Shown here: piece by piece, positions 26,355 through 35,615 of the stretch
Numbering within the stretch: position 1 is the stretch's first letter
How the letters are laid out: each line of letters opens with the position of its first letter
Source of the DNA: Burkholderiales bacterium
Lineage (GTDB): Bacteria > Pseudomonadota > Gammaproteobacteria > Burkholderiales > Burkholderiaceae_C
NCBI GenBank assembly: GCA_028868825.1
Contig: JAGWTU010000032.1
Span: 1-59,498, forward strand
DNA length: 59,498 nucleotides
Direction of reading: 5' to 3'
Program-made: the position numbers and the translations under genes
Notes under the pieces: generated by a model
Database searches by the model: none
Told to the model about the DNA's origin: nothing
The model's input: only the letters and a program-made list of their open reading frames with translations

Positions 26355-28142
26355 ATGGATTTGTCTGCCGCGGAAGTCAAGCGTGCCGCATCGGCACAGC
26401 CTGCTTCTCCTCCCCCCTCATCGCATGCCGCCGATCCCAACGGGTCGGAGATCCTCGTCCGCTGTCTGCAGGCCGAGGGTGTCAAGTACCTCTGGGGCTA
26501 CCCCGGCGGTGCGGTGCTCTATATCTACGACGCGCTTTACAAGCAGGACACCATCCAGCATGTGCTGGTGCGCCACGAACAGGCCGCCGTCCATGCCGCC
26601 GACGGCTACGCCCGCGCCACCGGCGATGTCGGCGTCGCGCTCGTCACCTCGGGTCCGGGCGTCACGAATGCCGTCACCGGCATCGCGACCGCGTACATGG
26701 ACTCGATCCCGATGGTGATCATCACCGGGCAGGTGCCGACGGCGGCGATCGGACTCGACGCGTTCCAGGAATGCGACGCCGTGGGCATCACGCGCCCGGT
26801 CGTCAAGCACAACTTCCTCGTCAAGGACGTGCGCGACCTCGCACTGACGCTGAAGAAGGCGTTCCACATCGCCCGTACCGGCCGTCCCGGGCCGGTCGTC
26901 GTCGACATCCCGAAGGATGTCTCGCTCAAGACCGCACCGTTCCATTACCCCGAGACGGTCGAGATGCGTTCGTACAACCCGGTGCGCAAGGGCCACGGCG
27001 GGCAGATCCGCAAGGCCGTGCAGCTGCTGCTGGCGGCCAAGCGCCCATACATCTACACCGGCGGCGGCGTGATCCTGGGCAATGCCTCGAACGAGCTGCG
27101 CCAGCTCGTCGACCTGCTCGGCTTCCCCTGCACGAACACGCTGATGGGTCTGGGCGCGATCGCCGCCAGCGACCCCAAGTTCCTCGGCATGCTCGGCATG
27201 CATGGCACCTACGAAGCCAACATGACGATGCAGCATTGCGACGTCCTGCTGGCCGTCGGCGCGCGCTTCGACGACCGCGTGATCGGCAACCCGCGGCATT
27301 TCGCCACCGTCGAGCGCAAGATCATCCACGTCGACATCGACCCCTCGTCGATCTCCAAGCGCGTGCGCGTCGACATCCCGATCGTCGGCGACGTCAAGGA
27401 CGTGCTGGCCGAGCTGATCGTGCAGATCAAGGAGGCCCAATCGCGCCCCGACGCCGCGGCCATCAACGCCTGGTGGAGCCAGATCAACGAGTGGCGCAAG
27501 CGCGAATGCCTGAGCTACAAGACCAGCCCCGACGTCATCAAGCCGCAGGCCGTGGTCGAGAAGCTCTGGGAGCTGACGAAGGACCGCGACACCTACATCA
27601 CCTCGGACGTCGGCCAGCATCAGATGTGGGCGGCGCAGTTCTACCGCTTCGAGCAGCCGCGGCGCTGGATCAATTCGGGCGGCCTCGGGACGATGGGCGT
27701 GGGCCTGCCGTACGCGATGGGGATCAAGCTCGCGAAGCCGGAGTCGGACGTCTTCTGCATCACCGGCGAGGGCTCGATCCAGATGTGCATCCAGGAGCTC
27801 TCGACCTGCCTGCAGTACAAGACGCCGGTGAAGATCGTCTCGCTCAACAACCGCTATCTGGGCATGGTGCGGCAATGGCAGCAGCTGGACTACGGCGGCC
27901 GCTATTCGCACAGCTACATGGACGCGCTGCCCGACTTCGTCAAGCTCGCCGAGGCCTACGGTCATGTCGGACTGCGCGTCGACCGGCCGGGCGATGTCGA
28001 GGGCGCGCTGAAGGAGGCGATCCGGCTCAAGGACCGCACCGTCTTCCTCGACATCCGCACCGACCCGACCGAGAACGTCTGGCCGATGGTGCAGGCGGGC
28101 AAGGGCATCAGCGAGATGCTGCTCGGCTCCGAGGATCTGTGA
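26355..28142 (+). CDS. ilvI: Acetolactate synthase, catalytic subunit
   Basis: TPP enzyme that makes 2-acetolactate or 2-aceto-2-hydroxybutyrate, the first common step of valine, leucine and isoleucine synthesis. The 595-residue product has the TPP-activating glutamate in RHEQAAVHAADGYARATG (Glu75), the FAD-associated central domain and the C-terminal TPP/Mg site. In the latter the usual GDGS reads GEGS (Glu472), followed by IQMCIQELST and SLNNRYLGMV. The start ATG 26355 has AAAGG 6 bases upstream. It leads the ilvI-ilvH-ilvC-pssA-leuA cluster and pairs with ilvH. Confidence 0.96.
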   Translation: MDLSAAEVKRAASAQPASPPPSSHAADPNGSEILVRCLQAEGVKYLWGYPGGAVLYIYDALYKQDTIQHVLVRHEQAAVHAADGYARATGDVGVALVTSGPGVTNAVTGIATAYMDSIPMVIITGQVPTAAIGLDAFQECDAVGITRPVVKHNFLVKDVRDLALTLKKAFHIARTGRPGPVVVDIPKDVSLKTAPFHYPETVEMRSYNPVRKGHGGQIRKAVQLLLAAKRPYIYTGGGVILGNASNELRQLVDLLGFPCTNTLMGLGAIAASDPKFLGMLGMHGTYEANMTMQHCDVLLAVGARFDDRVIGNPRHFATVERKIIHVDIDPSSISKRVRVDIPIVGDVKDVLAELIVQIKEAQSRPDAAAINAWWSQINEWRKRECLSYKTSPDVIKPQAVVEKLWELTKDRDTYITSDVGQHQMWAAQFYRFEQPRRWINSGGLGTMGVGLPYAMGIKLAKPESDVFCITGEGSIQMCIQELSTCLQYKTPVKIVSLNNRYLGMVRQWQQLDYGGRYSHSYMDALPDFVKLAEAYGHVGLRVDRPGDVEGALKEAIRLKDRTVFLDIRTDPTENVWPMVQAGKGISEMLLGSEDL

Positions 28143-28158
28143 ACGGCTGACCCGCACG

Positions 28159-28193
28159 ACCGCGCCGCCGCGTCACCCCGCGGCGGTGGCGGT
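28159..28193 (+). other. Stable hairpin in the ilvI-ilvH spacer
   Basis: Core stem CCGCCGCG / CGCGGCGG (28165-28172 with 28179-28186), extended by ACCGC / GCGGT at the outside. No T tract follows. It lies in an unusually long 160-base spacer within an otherwise tight operon, which also contains the 10-base palindrome GCGAATTCGC at 28273-28282. It is a candidate structured RNA or processing site. Confidence 0.5.
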
Positions 28194-28302
28194 TGCGGGG
28201 TCCGCCGATCGCGGCAACATCCACTCTCCACTCCCAAGGCCCGAAGCGGCGTTCCGGGTTACCGCCCGCCACGCGAATTCGCAAGCCCGAAAGATCGATA
28301 TC

Positions 28303-28794
28303 ATGAAACACATCATCGCCGTCCTGCTCGAGAACGAGGCCGGGGCGCTGTCGCGCGTCGTCGCGCTGTTCTCGGCGCGCGGCTACAACATCGAAAGCCT
28401 GGCCGTCGCGCCGACCGAGGATCCCTCGCTCTCGCGCATGACCATCGTCACCACGGGCAGCGACGAGGTGATCGAGCAGATCACCAAGCACCTGAACCGC
28501 CTCATCGAGGTCGTCAAGGTCGTCGACCTGACCGAGGGCAGCTTCACCGAGCGCGAGCTCATGCTGATCAAGGTGCGCGCCGTCGGCAAGGAGCGCGAGG
28601 AGATGAAGCGCATGGCCGAGATCTTCCGCGGCCGCATCATCGACGTCACCGAAAAGAGCTACACGATCGAGCTGACGGGCGACTCGTCCAAGCTCGATGC
28701 CTTCCTGGTCGCCATCGATCGCGCGGCCATCCTCGAGACCGTCCGCACCGGTGCCAGCGGCATCGGCCGCGGCGAGCGCATCCTGCGCGTCTGA
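28303..28794 (+). CDS. ilvH: Acetolactate synthase, regulatory small subunit
   Basis: Regulatory subunit that activates IlvI and confers valine feedback inhibition. The 163-residue product starts with the ACT domain (HIIAVLLENEAGALSRVVALFSARGYNIESLAV) and continues with the C-terminal ALS regulatory domain (RELMLIKVRA, GRIIDVTEKSYTIELTG). ATG 28303 was chosen because the ACT domain begins at residue 2; the longer frame from 28186 would run through the hairpin in the spacer. Confidence 0.95.
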   Translation: MKHIIAVLLENEAGALSRVVALFSARGYNIESLAVAPTEDPSLSRMTIVTTGSDEVIEQITKHLNRLIEVVKVVDLTEGSFTERELMLIKVRAVGKEREEMKRMAEIFRGRIIDVTEKSYTIELTGDSSKLDAFLVAIDRAAILETVRTGASGIGRGERILRV

Positions 28795-29838
<1,044 letters not shown>

Positions 29839-29861
29839 GGGCGAGCGCTATCCTCGCGCCC

Positions 29862-30689
29862 ATGATCGACGACCTCCCGGACGCGACTCCCGACGAGATC
29901 CCCTTGCCGCTGCGACCGCGGCGCAAGGGCATCTACGTGCTGCCCAACGCCGTCACGCTCGCGGCGCTGTTCGCCGGTTTCTACTCGATCGTGATGGCGA
30001 TGAACATGCGCTTCGGCGACGCCGCGATCGGCATCTTCGTCGCCGCGGTGCTCGACAGCCTCGATGGCCGCATCGCGCGCATGACCCATTCGCAGAGCGC
30101 CTTCGGCGAGCAGATGGACAGCCTGTGCGACATGGTCAACTTCGGCGCTGCGCCGGCGCTGATCGTCTACGAATGGGCGCTCAAGGGCCTGGGCAAGCTG
30201 GGCTGGATACCGGCCTTCGTCTACATCGCCGGCGCCGCGCTGCGCCTGGCGCGCTTCAACACCAACATCGCCATCGTCGACAAGCGTTTCTTCCAGGGGC
30301 TGCCGAGCCCGGCCGCGGCGGCGCTGGTGATGGGGCTGATCTGGGTCATGGACGATGTCGGTTTCAAGTCGGTCTGGCACATCGACTGGCTGTCGTGGCT
30401 GGCGTTCGCGATGACGCTCTACGCAGGACTCACGATGGTCACCAACGTGCCTTTCTACAGCTTCAAGGTCGTCGGCGCGAAGCAGACCGTGCCTTTCGTC
30501 GTCATCGTCGCCATCGCGCTGGGCATCGCCTTGATCAGCCAGAACCCGCCGCTGGCGCTGTTCGTGCTGTTCTGCATCTACGGGCTCTCGGGCTACGGCG
30601 TCTACGCCTGGCGCAAATTCAAGGGCCAGCCGGTGAGCGTGATCGCCGTCTCGACCGACGAACCCGACGAGCAAGGCCTGCACCGGTGA
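29862..30689 (+). CDS. pssA: CDP-diacylglycerol-serine O-phosphatidyltransferase
   Basis: Integral membrane enzyme that makes phosphatidylserine, the precursor of phosphatidylethanolamine. The 275-residue product shows the complete CDP-alcohol phosphotransferase motif, starting DSLDGRIAR and ending GEQMDSLCD (about residues 65-90), plus several hydrophobic spans through the C-terminal half. ATG 29862 gives a short polar N-terminus before the first span. Its place between ilvC and leuA is common in Betaproteobacteria. The phosphatidylserine decarboxylase gene often found with it is not in this window. Confidence 0.93.
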   Translation: MIDDLPDATPDEIPLPLRPRRKGIYVLPNAVTLAALFAGFYSIVMAMNMRFGDAAIGIFVAAVLDSLDGRIARMTHSQSAFGEQMDSLCDMVNFGAAPALIVYEWALKGLGKLGWIPAFVYIAGAALRLARFNTNIAIVDKRFFQGLPSPAAAALVMGLIWVMDDVGFKSVWHIDWLSWLAFAMTLYAGLTMVTNVPFYSFKVVGAKQTVPFVVIVAIALGIALISQNPPLALFVLFCIYGLSGYGVYAWRKFKGQPVSVIAVSTDEPDEQGLHR

Positions 30690-30703
30690 GCGCGCCGGCA
30701 TGC

Positions 30704-30709
30704 TACATT
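30704..30709 (+). promoter_or_regulatory. Candidate -10 of the leuA leader
   Basis: TACATT ends 6 bases before the ATG of the leader peptide, so transcription would start at or next to that ATG (leaderless or nearly so). No clear -35 is present, and read-through from pssA is equally possible. Confidence 0.3.
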
Positions 30710-30715
30710 CGCGGC

Positions 30716-30775
30716 ATGAACGCGTTCCGCACCCTGCTTGCGCTAGCCCTGCTAGGAGTCCTGCGGGTGCGCTGA
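30716..30775 (+). CDS. leuL: Leucine-rich leader peptide of leuA (attenuator)
   Basis: A 19-codon ORF, MNAFRTLLALALLGVLRVR, in the 198-base pssA-leuA gap. Six of 19 residues are leucine, and they include one CTT and two CTA codons, which are rare in this GC-rich sequence. It is followed by a perfect 12-base-pair hairpin at 30803-30838. This is the expected architecture of leucine-dependent transcription attenuation: ribosome stalling at Leu codons under leucine shortage would favour read-through into leuA. It overlaps no gene and ends 112 bases before leuA. Confidence 0.75.
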   Translation: MNAFRTLLALALLGVLRVR

Positions 30776-30802
30776 TCGTTTTCTCGTCGAAACCATTCCC
30801 GA

Positions 30803-30843
30803 TCAACGGCCCGCCAGCGCAAAGCAGCGGGCCGTTGAACTTT
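30803..30843 (+). terminator. Attenuator hairpin before leuA
   Basis: Perfect 12-base-pair stem TCAACGGCCCGC (30803-30814) / GCGGGCCGTTGA (30827-30838) with a 12-base loop, followed by ACTTTCT. The T tract is short but present. It sits between the leucine-rich leader peptide and the leuA ribosome binding site. A competing antiterminator pairing was not worked out by eye. Confidence 0.7.
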
Positions 30844-30887
30844 CTACACGCTGCTTGTGAACCCCCTCCAAGCAAAGGCTGAACAAA

Positions 30888-32429
30888 ATGTCCGACAAGC
30901 TCATCATCTTCGACACCACCTTGCGCGACGGCGAGCAATCGCCCGGCGCTTCGATGACGCGCGAGGAAAAGCTGCGCATCGCGCGCCAGCTCGAGCGGCT
31001 GCATGTCGACGTCATCGAGGCCGGATTCGCGGCCTCGAGCCCGGGCGATTTCGAGGCCGTTCGCAGCATCGCCGACGCGATTCGCGAGGTGACGGTCTGC
31101 TCGCTGGCGCGCGCCAACGACCGCGACATCGCGCGCGCCGCCGAGGCCCTGAAAGGCGCGGCGCGGGCGCGCATCCACACCTTCATCGCGACCTCGGCGC
31201 TGCACATGGAGAAGAAGCTGCGCATGACGCCCGATCAGGTGCACGAACAGGCGCGCCAATCGATCCGCTTTGCCCGCAACCTCTGCGACGACATCGAGTT
31301 CTCGCCCGAGGACGGCTACCGCAGCGATGTCGATTTCCTCTGCCGGGTGCTCGAGACCGTCATCGCCGAGGGCGCGACGACGGTCAACATCCCCGACACT
31401 GTCGGCTACGCCGTGCCCGAGCTCTACGGGGAATTCATCCGCAACCTGCGCGAGCGCGTGCCCAACAGCGACAAGGCCGTCTGGAGCGTGCATTGCCACA
31501 ACGACCTCGGCATGGCGGTGGCGAATTCGCTGGCCGGCGTCAAGCTCGGCGGCGCGCGGCAGATCGAATGCACGATCAACGGCCTGGGCGAGCGCGCCGG
31601 CAACTGCTCGCTCGAGGAGGTCGTGATGGCGGTGCGCACGCGGCGCGACTATTTCAAGCTCGACCTCGGCATCGACGCAACGCAGATCGTCCCGGCCTCG
31701 CGCATGGTCAGCCAGACCACCGGCTTCCTCGTCCAGCCCAACAAGGCCGTCGTCGGCGCGAACGCCTTCGCCCATGCCAGCGGCATCCATCAGGACGGCG
31801 TGCTCAAGGCGCGCGACACCTACGAGATCATGCGCGCCGAGGATGTCGGCTGGGCGACCAACAAGATCGTGCTCGGCAAGCTCTCGGGCCGCAACGCCTT
31901 CAAGCAGCGCCTGCAGGAGCTCGGGGTTTCGATGGAGAGCGAGGCCGAGGTCAACGCCGCCTTCGCCCGCTTCAAGGACCTCGCCGACCGCAAGAGCGAC
32001 ATCTACGACGAGGACATCATCGCCCTCGTCGGCGATGAGAGCGTCACGCCCGAGCAGGAGCATTACCGGCTCGTCTCGCTGGCCCAGCATTCGGAGACCG
32101 GCGAACGGCCGCAGGCGACGGTGACCTTCGTCGCCGACGGCGTCGAGCACAATGCCGCCAGCGACGGCAACGGCCCCGTCGACGCGAGCCTGAAGGCGAT
32201 CGAGTCGAAGGTGCGCAGCGGCGCCGAGATGATGCTGTACTCGGTCAACGCGATCACCTCGGGCAGCACCGAATCGCAGGGCGAGGTGACGGTGCGGCTG
32301 CAGCTCGGCGGCCGCGTCGTCAACGGCGTCGGCGCCGATCCGGACATCGTCGTCGCCTCGGCCAAGGCCTATCTGTCGGCGCTGAACAAGCTGCACGGCA
32401 ACGCCGATCGGGTGGCGGCGCAGGGCTGA
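30888..32429 (+). CDS. leuA: 2-isopropylmalate synthase
   Basis: First committed step of leucine synthesis: condensation of acetyl-CoA with 2-oxoisovalerate. The 513-residue product has the TIM-barrel start [16 protein letters not shown], the metal-binding [16 protein letters not shown], the [15 protein letters not shown] motif, and a C-terminal LeuA allosteric domain (about 390-500, with [10 protein letters not shown] and [14 protein letters not shown]) that mediates leucine feedback inhibition. Expression is probably also controlled by the upstream leader and hairpin. Confidence 0.97.
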   Translation: MSDKLIIFDTTLRDGEQSPGASMTREEKLRIARQLERLHVDVIEAGFAASSPGDFEAVRSIADAIREVTVCSLARANDRDIARAAEALKGAARARIHTFIATSALHMEKKLRMTPDQVHEQARQSIRFARNLCDDIEFSPEDGYRSDVDFLCRVLETVIAEGATTVNIPDTVGYAVPELYGEFIRNLRERVPNSDKAVWSVHCHNDLGMAVANSLAGVKLGGARQIECTINGLGERAGNCSLEEVVMAVRTRRDYFKLDLGIDATQIVPASRMVSQTTGFLVQPNKAVVGANAFAHASGIHQDGVLKARDTYEIMRAEDVGWATNKIVLGKLSGRNAFKQRLQELGVSMESEAEVNAAFARFKDLADRKSDIYDEDIIALVGDESVTPEQEHYRLVSLAQHSETGERPQATVTFVADGVEHNAASDGNGPVDASLKAIESKVRSGAEMMLYSVNAITSGSTESQGEVTVRLQLGGRVVNGVGADPDIVVASAKAYLSALNKLHGNADRVAAQG

Positions 32430-32487
32430 ACTCAAGTTCCGACCGGGGATGCCGAAGAGCAGTGCAGGGCAAACTTGAGGAAGAAGT

Positions 32488-32516
32488 CGCAAGCGCTTGA
32501 TCTTGTGCGGTTTTTT
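32488..32516 (+). terminator. Probable intrinsic terminator of leuA
   Basis: CGCAAG pairs with CTTG-T-GCG (one bulged base) and is followed by GTTTTTT. The gap 32430-32560 also holds an inverted repeat CTCAAGTT / AACTTGAG (32431-32438, 32472-32479). A possible pbpG -10, TACACT, lies at 32526-32531. Confidence 0.5.
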
Positions 32517-32560
32517 CCCGTGCCCTACACTCCACCACCAGCCAGTCGGCGAGGAACCCG

Positions 32561-33580
32561 GTGCGTAAGACGAAAACTCTGTTGTTGGTCCAGTGGCTGG
32601 CGGTCTGCGCGCTGGGTCTGGTGCTATGGCCGTCGACCTCGGCCGAGGCCGCCACCCATGGCAAGACCAAGCACCATCTGCGCGCCGGGACGCACGGCAA
32701 GGCGGCCGTCATCAAGAAGCGCCATGGCCGCGCCCAGCGGCTAAAGCGCAAGGTCTCGTACGCGCCGCCGCCGGCGCCGTCGTTCGGTCACGCGGTCGGT
32801 CTGCAGGACACGCAGGCGCCGCTCGAGCTGAAGTCCAGCGTCGCCTTCGTCGTCGATCAGAACACGAACGAAGTGCTGATCAACAAGAACTCGAACGCGG
32901 TGCTGCCGATCGCGTCGATCACCAAGCTCATGACGGCGCTCGTCGTGACCGAGAAGGCGCTGCCGCTGAACGAGAAGCTCAGCGTCACCCAGGACGACGT
33001 CGAGGCCACTGCCGGCAACCGTTCGCGCCTGCAGTTGGGCACCGAACTCACGCGGGGCGAATTCCTGCATCTGGCGCTGATGTCGTCGGAGAACCGCGCC
33101 GCCCATGTGCTGGGCCGCACCTATCCCGGCGGCATGCAGCCTTTCGTCGTCGAGATGAACCGCAAGGCACGTGAACTCGGCATGACCGAAACGCATTACG
33201 TCGAGCCGACGGGCCTGTCGAGCAGCAACCAGTCGAGCGCGGTCGACCTGACGCGGCTGATCCGCGCCGTCTACGCCGTGCCGCTGATCCGCGAGCTGAC
33301 GACCTCGACCGAGGCGGTCGTGCCGGTCGGCCGGCGCCAGGTCGAGTTCCACTCCACCAACCGCCTGGTGCAGAACCCGAACTGGGACATCGGCCTGCAG
33401 AAGACCGGCACGCTCTCGGCCGCCGGCCATTGCCTGGTGATGCAGGCCAAGTTGGCGGGGCGGGACCTCATCATGGTGCTGCTCGACTCGGCCGGCCGCT
33501 ATTCGCGCATCGGCGACGCCGAGCGCATCCGCAAGTGGCTGGTGGCTTCGGCGCCATCGCTCGTGCCCCAGCCGCGCTGA
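32561..33580 (+). CDS. pbpG: D-alanyl-D-alanine endopeptidase (PBP7 type)
   Basis: Periplasmic low-molecular-weight penicillin-binding protein that cleaves peptidoglycan cross-links. The 339-residue product has a signal peptide (LLLVQWLAVCALGLVLWPSTSAEA), a basic Lys/His/Arg-rich linker and the peptidase S11 domain. The active-site triad of motifs is SITK (Ser119), SEN (in MSSENRAAH) and KTG (in LQKTGTLSAAG). The start is GTG 32561, preceded by GAGGA. Convergent with the IclR gene. Confidence 0.92.
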   Translation: MRKTKTLLLVQWLAVCALGLVLWPSTSAEAATHGKTKHHLRAGTHGKAAVIKKRHGRAQRLKRKVSYAPPPAPSFGHAVGLQDTQAPLELKSSVAFVVDQNTNEVLINKNSNAVLPIASITKLMTALVVTEKALPLNEKLSVTQDDVEATAGNRSRLQLGTELTRGEFLHLALMSSENRAAHVLGRTYPGGMQPFVVEMNRKARELGMTETHYVEPTGLSSSNQSSAVDLTRLIRAVYAVPLIRELTTSTEAVVPVGRRQVEFHSTNRLVQNPNWDIGLQKTGTLSAAGHCLVMQAKLAGRDLIMVLLDSAGRYSRIGDAERIRKWLVASAPSLVPQPR

Positions 33581-33609
33581 CGCCGCCGCGCTGAGTCGCC
33601 CGCGTCAGC

Positions 33610-34371
33610 TCAGCCTCGGTAGCCCAGCGCGGCCGAGATCTGCGCCGCCGTTGCCTTCACGCGGTCGAACCAGGACTCCTCGAGGCGGTCGGCCGGTGCC
33701 GACACCGACAGGCCCGCGAGCAGCTTGCCCTGGTCGTCGAAGATGCCCGAGGCCATGCAGCGCACACCGAGCTCGAGTTCCTCGTCGTCGCGGGCGCAGC
33801 CGCTCGCGCGCACCACCGCCAGTTCGCGCTCGAGCCGGGCGAGGTCGGTGATGCTGTTGCGCGTGTGCCCGGTCAGACCGGTGCGCGTGGCGTAGGCGCG
33901 CACGCGGGCCGGGTCGTCGTGGGCCAGGAACAGCTTGCCGACCGAGGTCAGGTGCAGGGGCGCGCGACCGCCGACGGCGCGCACCACCTGCATCCCCGAG
34001 CGCTCGCTGTAGCTGCGTTCGATGTAGACGATCTCGTCGCCCTGGCGCATCGACAGGTTCACCGGCTGGTGCGTCACCTTGTGCAGCTCGCGCATCGGCG
34101 CCACCGCCGCTTCGCGCACGTCCAGCCGCGCCTTGACGAGGTTGCCGAGTTCGAGCAGCCGCATGCCCAGGCGGTAGCTGCCCGCCTGCGGCCGGTCGAC
34201 ATAGCGGCCGATCGCCAGGTCGTTGAGGATCCGGTGCGCTGTCGACGGGTGCAGCCCCGTGCGCTCGGCGATGTCCTTGAGCGAGACCGGCTCGGGTTGC
34301 GAGGCCAGCAATTCGAGCAGGGCGAAGCTGCGCTCCAGCACCTGTATCGTCGGTTTCTCTTTGCTGGTCAT
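33610..34371 (-). CDS. IclR-family transcriptional regulator
   Basis: A 253-residue regulator with an N-terminal winged helix-turn-helix (VLERSFALLELLASQPEPVSLKDIAERTGLHPS..., where the recognition helix is about residues 35-50) and a C-terminal IclR effector-binding domain (SVGKLFLAH, CARDDEELELGVRCMA, LLAGLSVSAP). ATG 34371 is the natural start; the much longer frame is an antisense shadow. It is divergent from the TIGR03790-like gene and convergent with pbpG. Effector and targets are unknown; autoregulation is likely for the family. Confidence 0.92.
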   Translation of the reverse strand: MTSKEKPTIQVLERSFALLELLASQPEPVSLKDIAERTGLHPSTAHRILNDLAIGRYVDRPQAGSYRLGMRLLELGNLVKARLDVREAAVAPMRELHKVTHQPVNLSMRQGDEIVYIERSYSERSGMQVVRAVGGRAPLHLTSVGKLFLAHDDPARVRAYATRTGLTGHTRNSITDLARLERELAVVRASGCARDDEELELGVRCMASGIFDDQGKLLAGLSVSAPADRLEESWFDRVKATAAQISAALGYRG

Positions 34372-34392
34372 GCGGCGTTCTGGTCCGGAATC

Positions 34393-35610
34393 ATGTTCGT
34401 ATTTTGCATCGTGCAATGCTGGTTTGCATACCGGGAGCATGCACGTCGCATCAAACCGTGGCTTGCAGCGGGACTTCTGAGCGCCTGCTGGGCGGCCGTC
34501 GCCCAGGTGCCGCAACCCGACCGGCCGGCGCCGACCACCCCGCCGACCTCCGCGCCGGCTTCCGCGTTGTCGGGCGCGCAGGCCACGCCGACGGCGAGCG
34601 AACCGGGGCCGACGCCGCGGCACTGGGCAGCGATGCCGCGCATCACCGGCCGCCTCCACGCGGCCGACCTCGGCCTGGTCATCAATGCCGACGATCCCGA
34701 TTCGGTCCTGGTCGGCGAGTACTACGCGGCGCGACGCAAGCTCCGTCCCGAGCAGATCCTGCGCGTCCACGCGCCGCTGCGGGGCACGCTGACGCGCCAG
34801 GAGTTCGAGGTGCTCAAGCACCGCATCGACAGCCATTTCGGCCTCGCGACCCAGGCGCTGGCTTTCGCCTGGTCCCAGCCCTATGCCGTCGAATGCAATT
34901 CGCTGACCGGGGCGATGGCGCTGGGCTTCGACGCCGAGCTGTGCAGCCATTCCTGCGGCCGTTCGCGCGCCTCGGCCTATTTCGGCTCGACGACGATCCG
35001 GCCCTTGCTGGACCTCTCATGGCGGCCGTCGATGCTGATCGCGGCGCACGATGTCGCCGGGGCGAAGGCGCTGATCGACCGCGGCGTCGCCGCCGACGGC
35101 AGTCTGACGCGGCGCGGCCGACCGCCGGTGACGGCGATGCTGCTGACGACCGACGACGCGGCGCGTCATGTGCGTCAGGTACTCTATCCGCCGCCGGGCG
35201 AGATCAAGCCTTACGGCGTCGTCGTCCGCATCGCGCCCGACACCGAACTGGCGTCGGCACCTTGGGTCATCCTCGCGATCACCGGCAGCGTCCACCTGCC
35301 GCCGCAGGCGCAGCGCACCGACTGGGTGGCCGGCGCGCTCGCCGACCATCTGACCTCGACCGGCGGCGCGCTGCAGGCACCGAACGGCCAGGCCACGGTG
35401 CTCGACTGGATCGCCGCCGGCGTCACCGCCAGCCATGGCACGGTGAGCGAGCCCTGCAACCACCTGCAGAAATTCCCACATCCGCAAATGTTGCTGGGCA
35501 GCTACCTGCAGGGCAGCACGGCGATCGAGGCCTATTGGCGCAGCGTCGCCTGGCCGCAGCAGAGCCTGTTCGTCGGCGAGCCGCTGGCGGCGCCTTTCGC
35601 CGCCCGCTGA
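34393..35610 (+). CDS. TIGR03790-like secreted protein of unknown function
   Basis: A 405-residue protein with an N-terminal hydrophobic segment (IKPWLAAGLLSACWAAVAQ), a Pro/Ala/Thr-rich linker (about 40-80), and a domain resembling the TIGR03790 family: LGLVINADDPDSVLVGEYYAARRKL, followed by HIRVHAPLRGTL-like and AFAWSQPYAVECNS segments. A Cys-containing loop (AELCSHSCGRS) and a conserved VSEPCNH occur later. Function is not known. The start is uncertain: ATG 34393 or GTG 34411. It is divergent from the IclR gene and ends 5 bases before the convergent hpnE. Confidence 0.75.
   Translation: MFVFCIVQCWFAYREHARRIKPWLAAGLLSACWAAVAQVPQPDRPAPTTPPTSAPASALSGAQATPTASEPGPTPRHWAAMPRITGRLHAADLGLVINADDPDSVLVGEYYAARRKLRPEQILRVHAPLRGTLTRQEFEVLKHRIDSHFGLATQALAFAWSQPYAVECNSLTGAMALGFDAELCSHSCGRSRASAYFGSTTIRPLLDLSWRPSMLIAAHDVAGAKALIDRGVAADGSLTRRGRPPVTAMLLTTDDAARHVRQVLYPPPGEIKPYGVVVRIAPDTELASAPWVILAITGSVHLPPQAQRTDWVAGALADHLTSTGGALQAPNGQATVLDWIAAGVTASHGTVSEPCNHLQKFPHPQMLLGSYLQGSTAIEAYWRSVAWPQQSLFVGEPLAAPFAAR
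34406..34442. promoter_or_regulatory. Operator-like repeats between IclR and TIGR03790-like genes
   Basis: GCAT-CGTGCA-ATGC (34406-34419) is an interrupted palindrome; a further TTGCAT and the palindrome GCATGC (34437-34442) follow. They fall upstream of the IclR start and inside the N-terminal codons of the divergent gene, where an autoregulatory IclR operator could lie. Confidence 0.3.
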
Positions 35611-35615
35611 GCGGC

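Noticed and set aside
33576..33609. GCTGACGC / GCGTCAGC inverted repeat between pbpG and the IclR gene as a bidirectional terminator
   Set aside because: The 18-base loop and absence of T tracts make it weak; it consists largely of the two stop regions.
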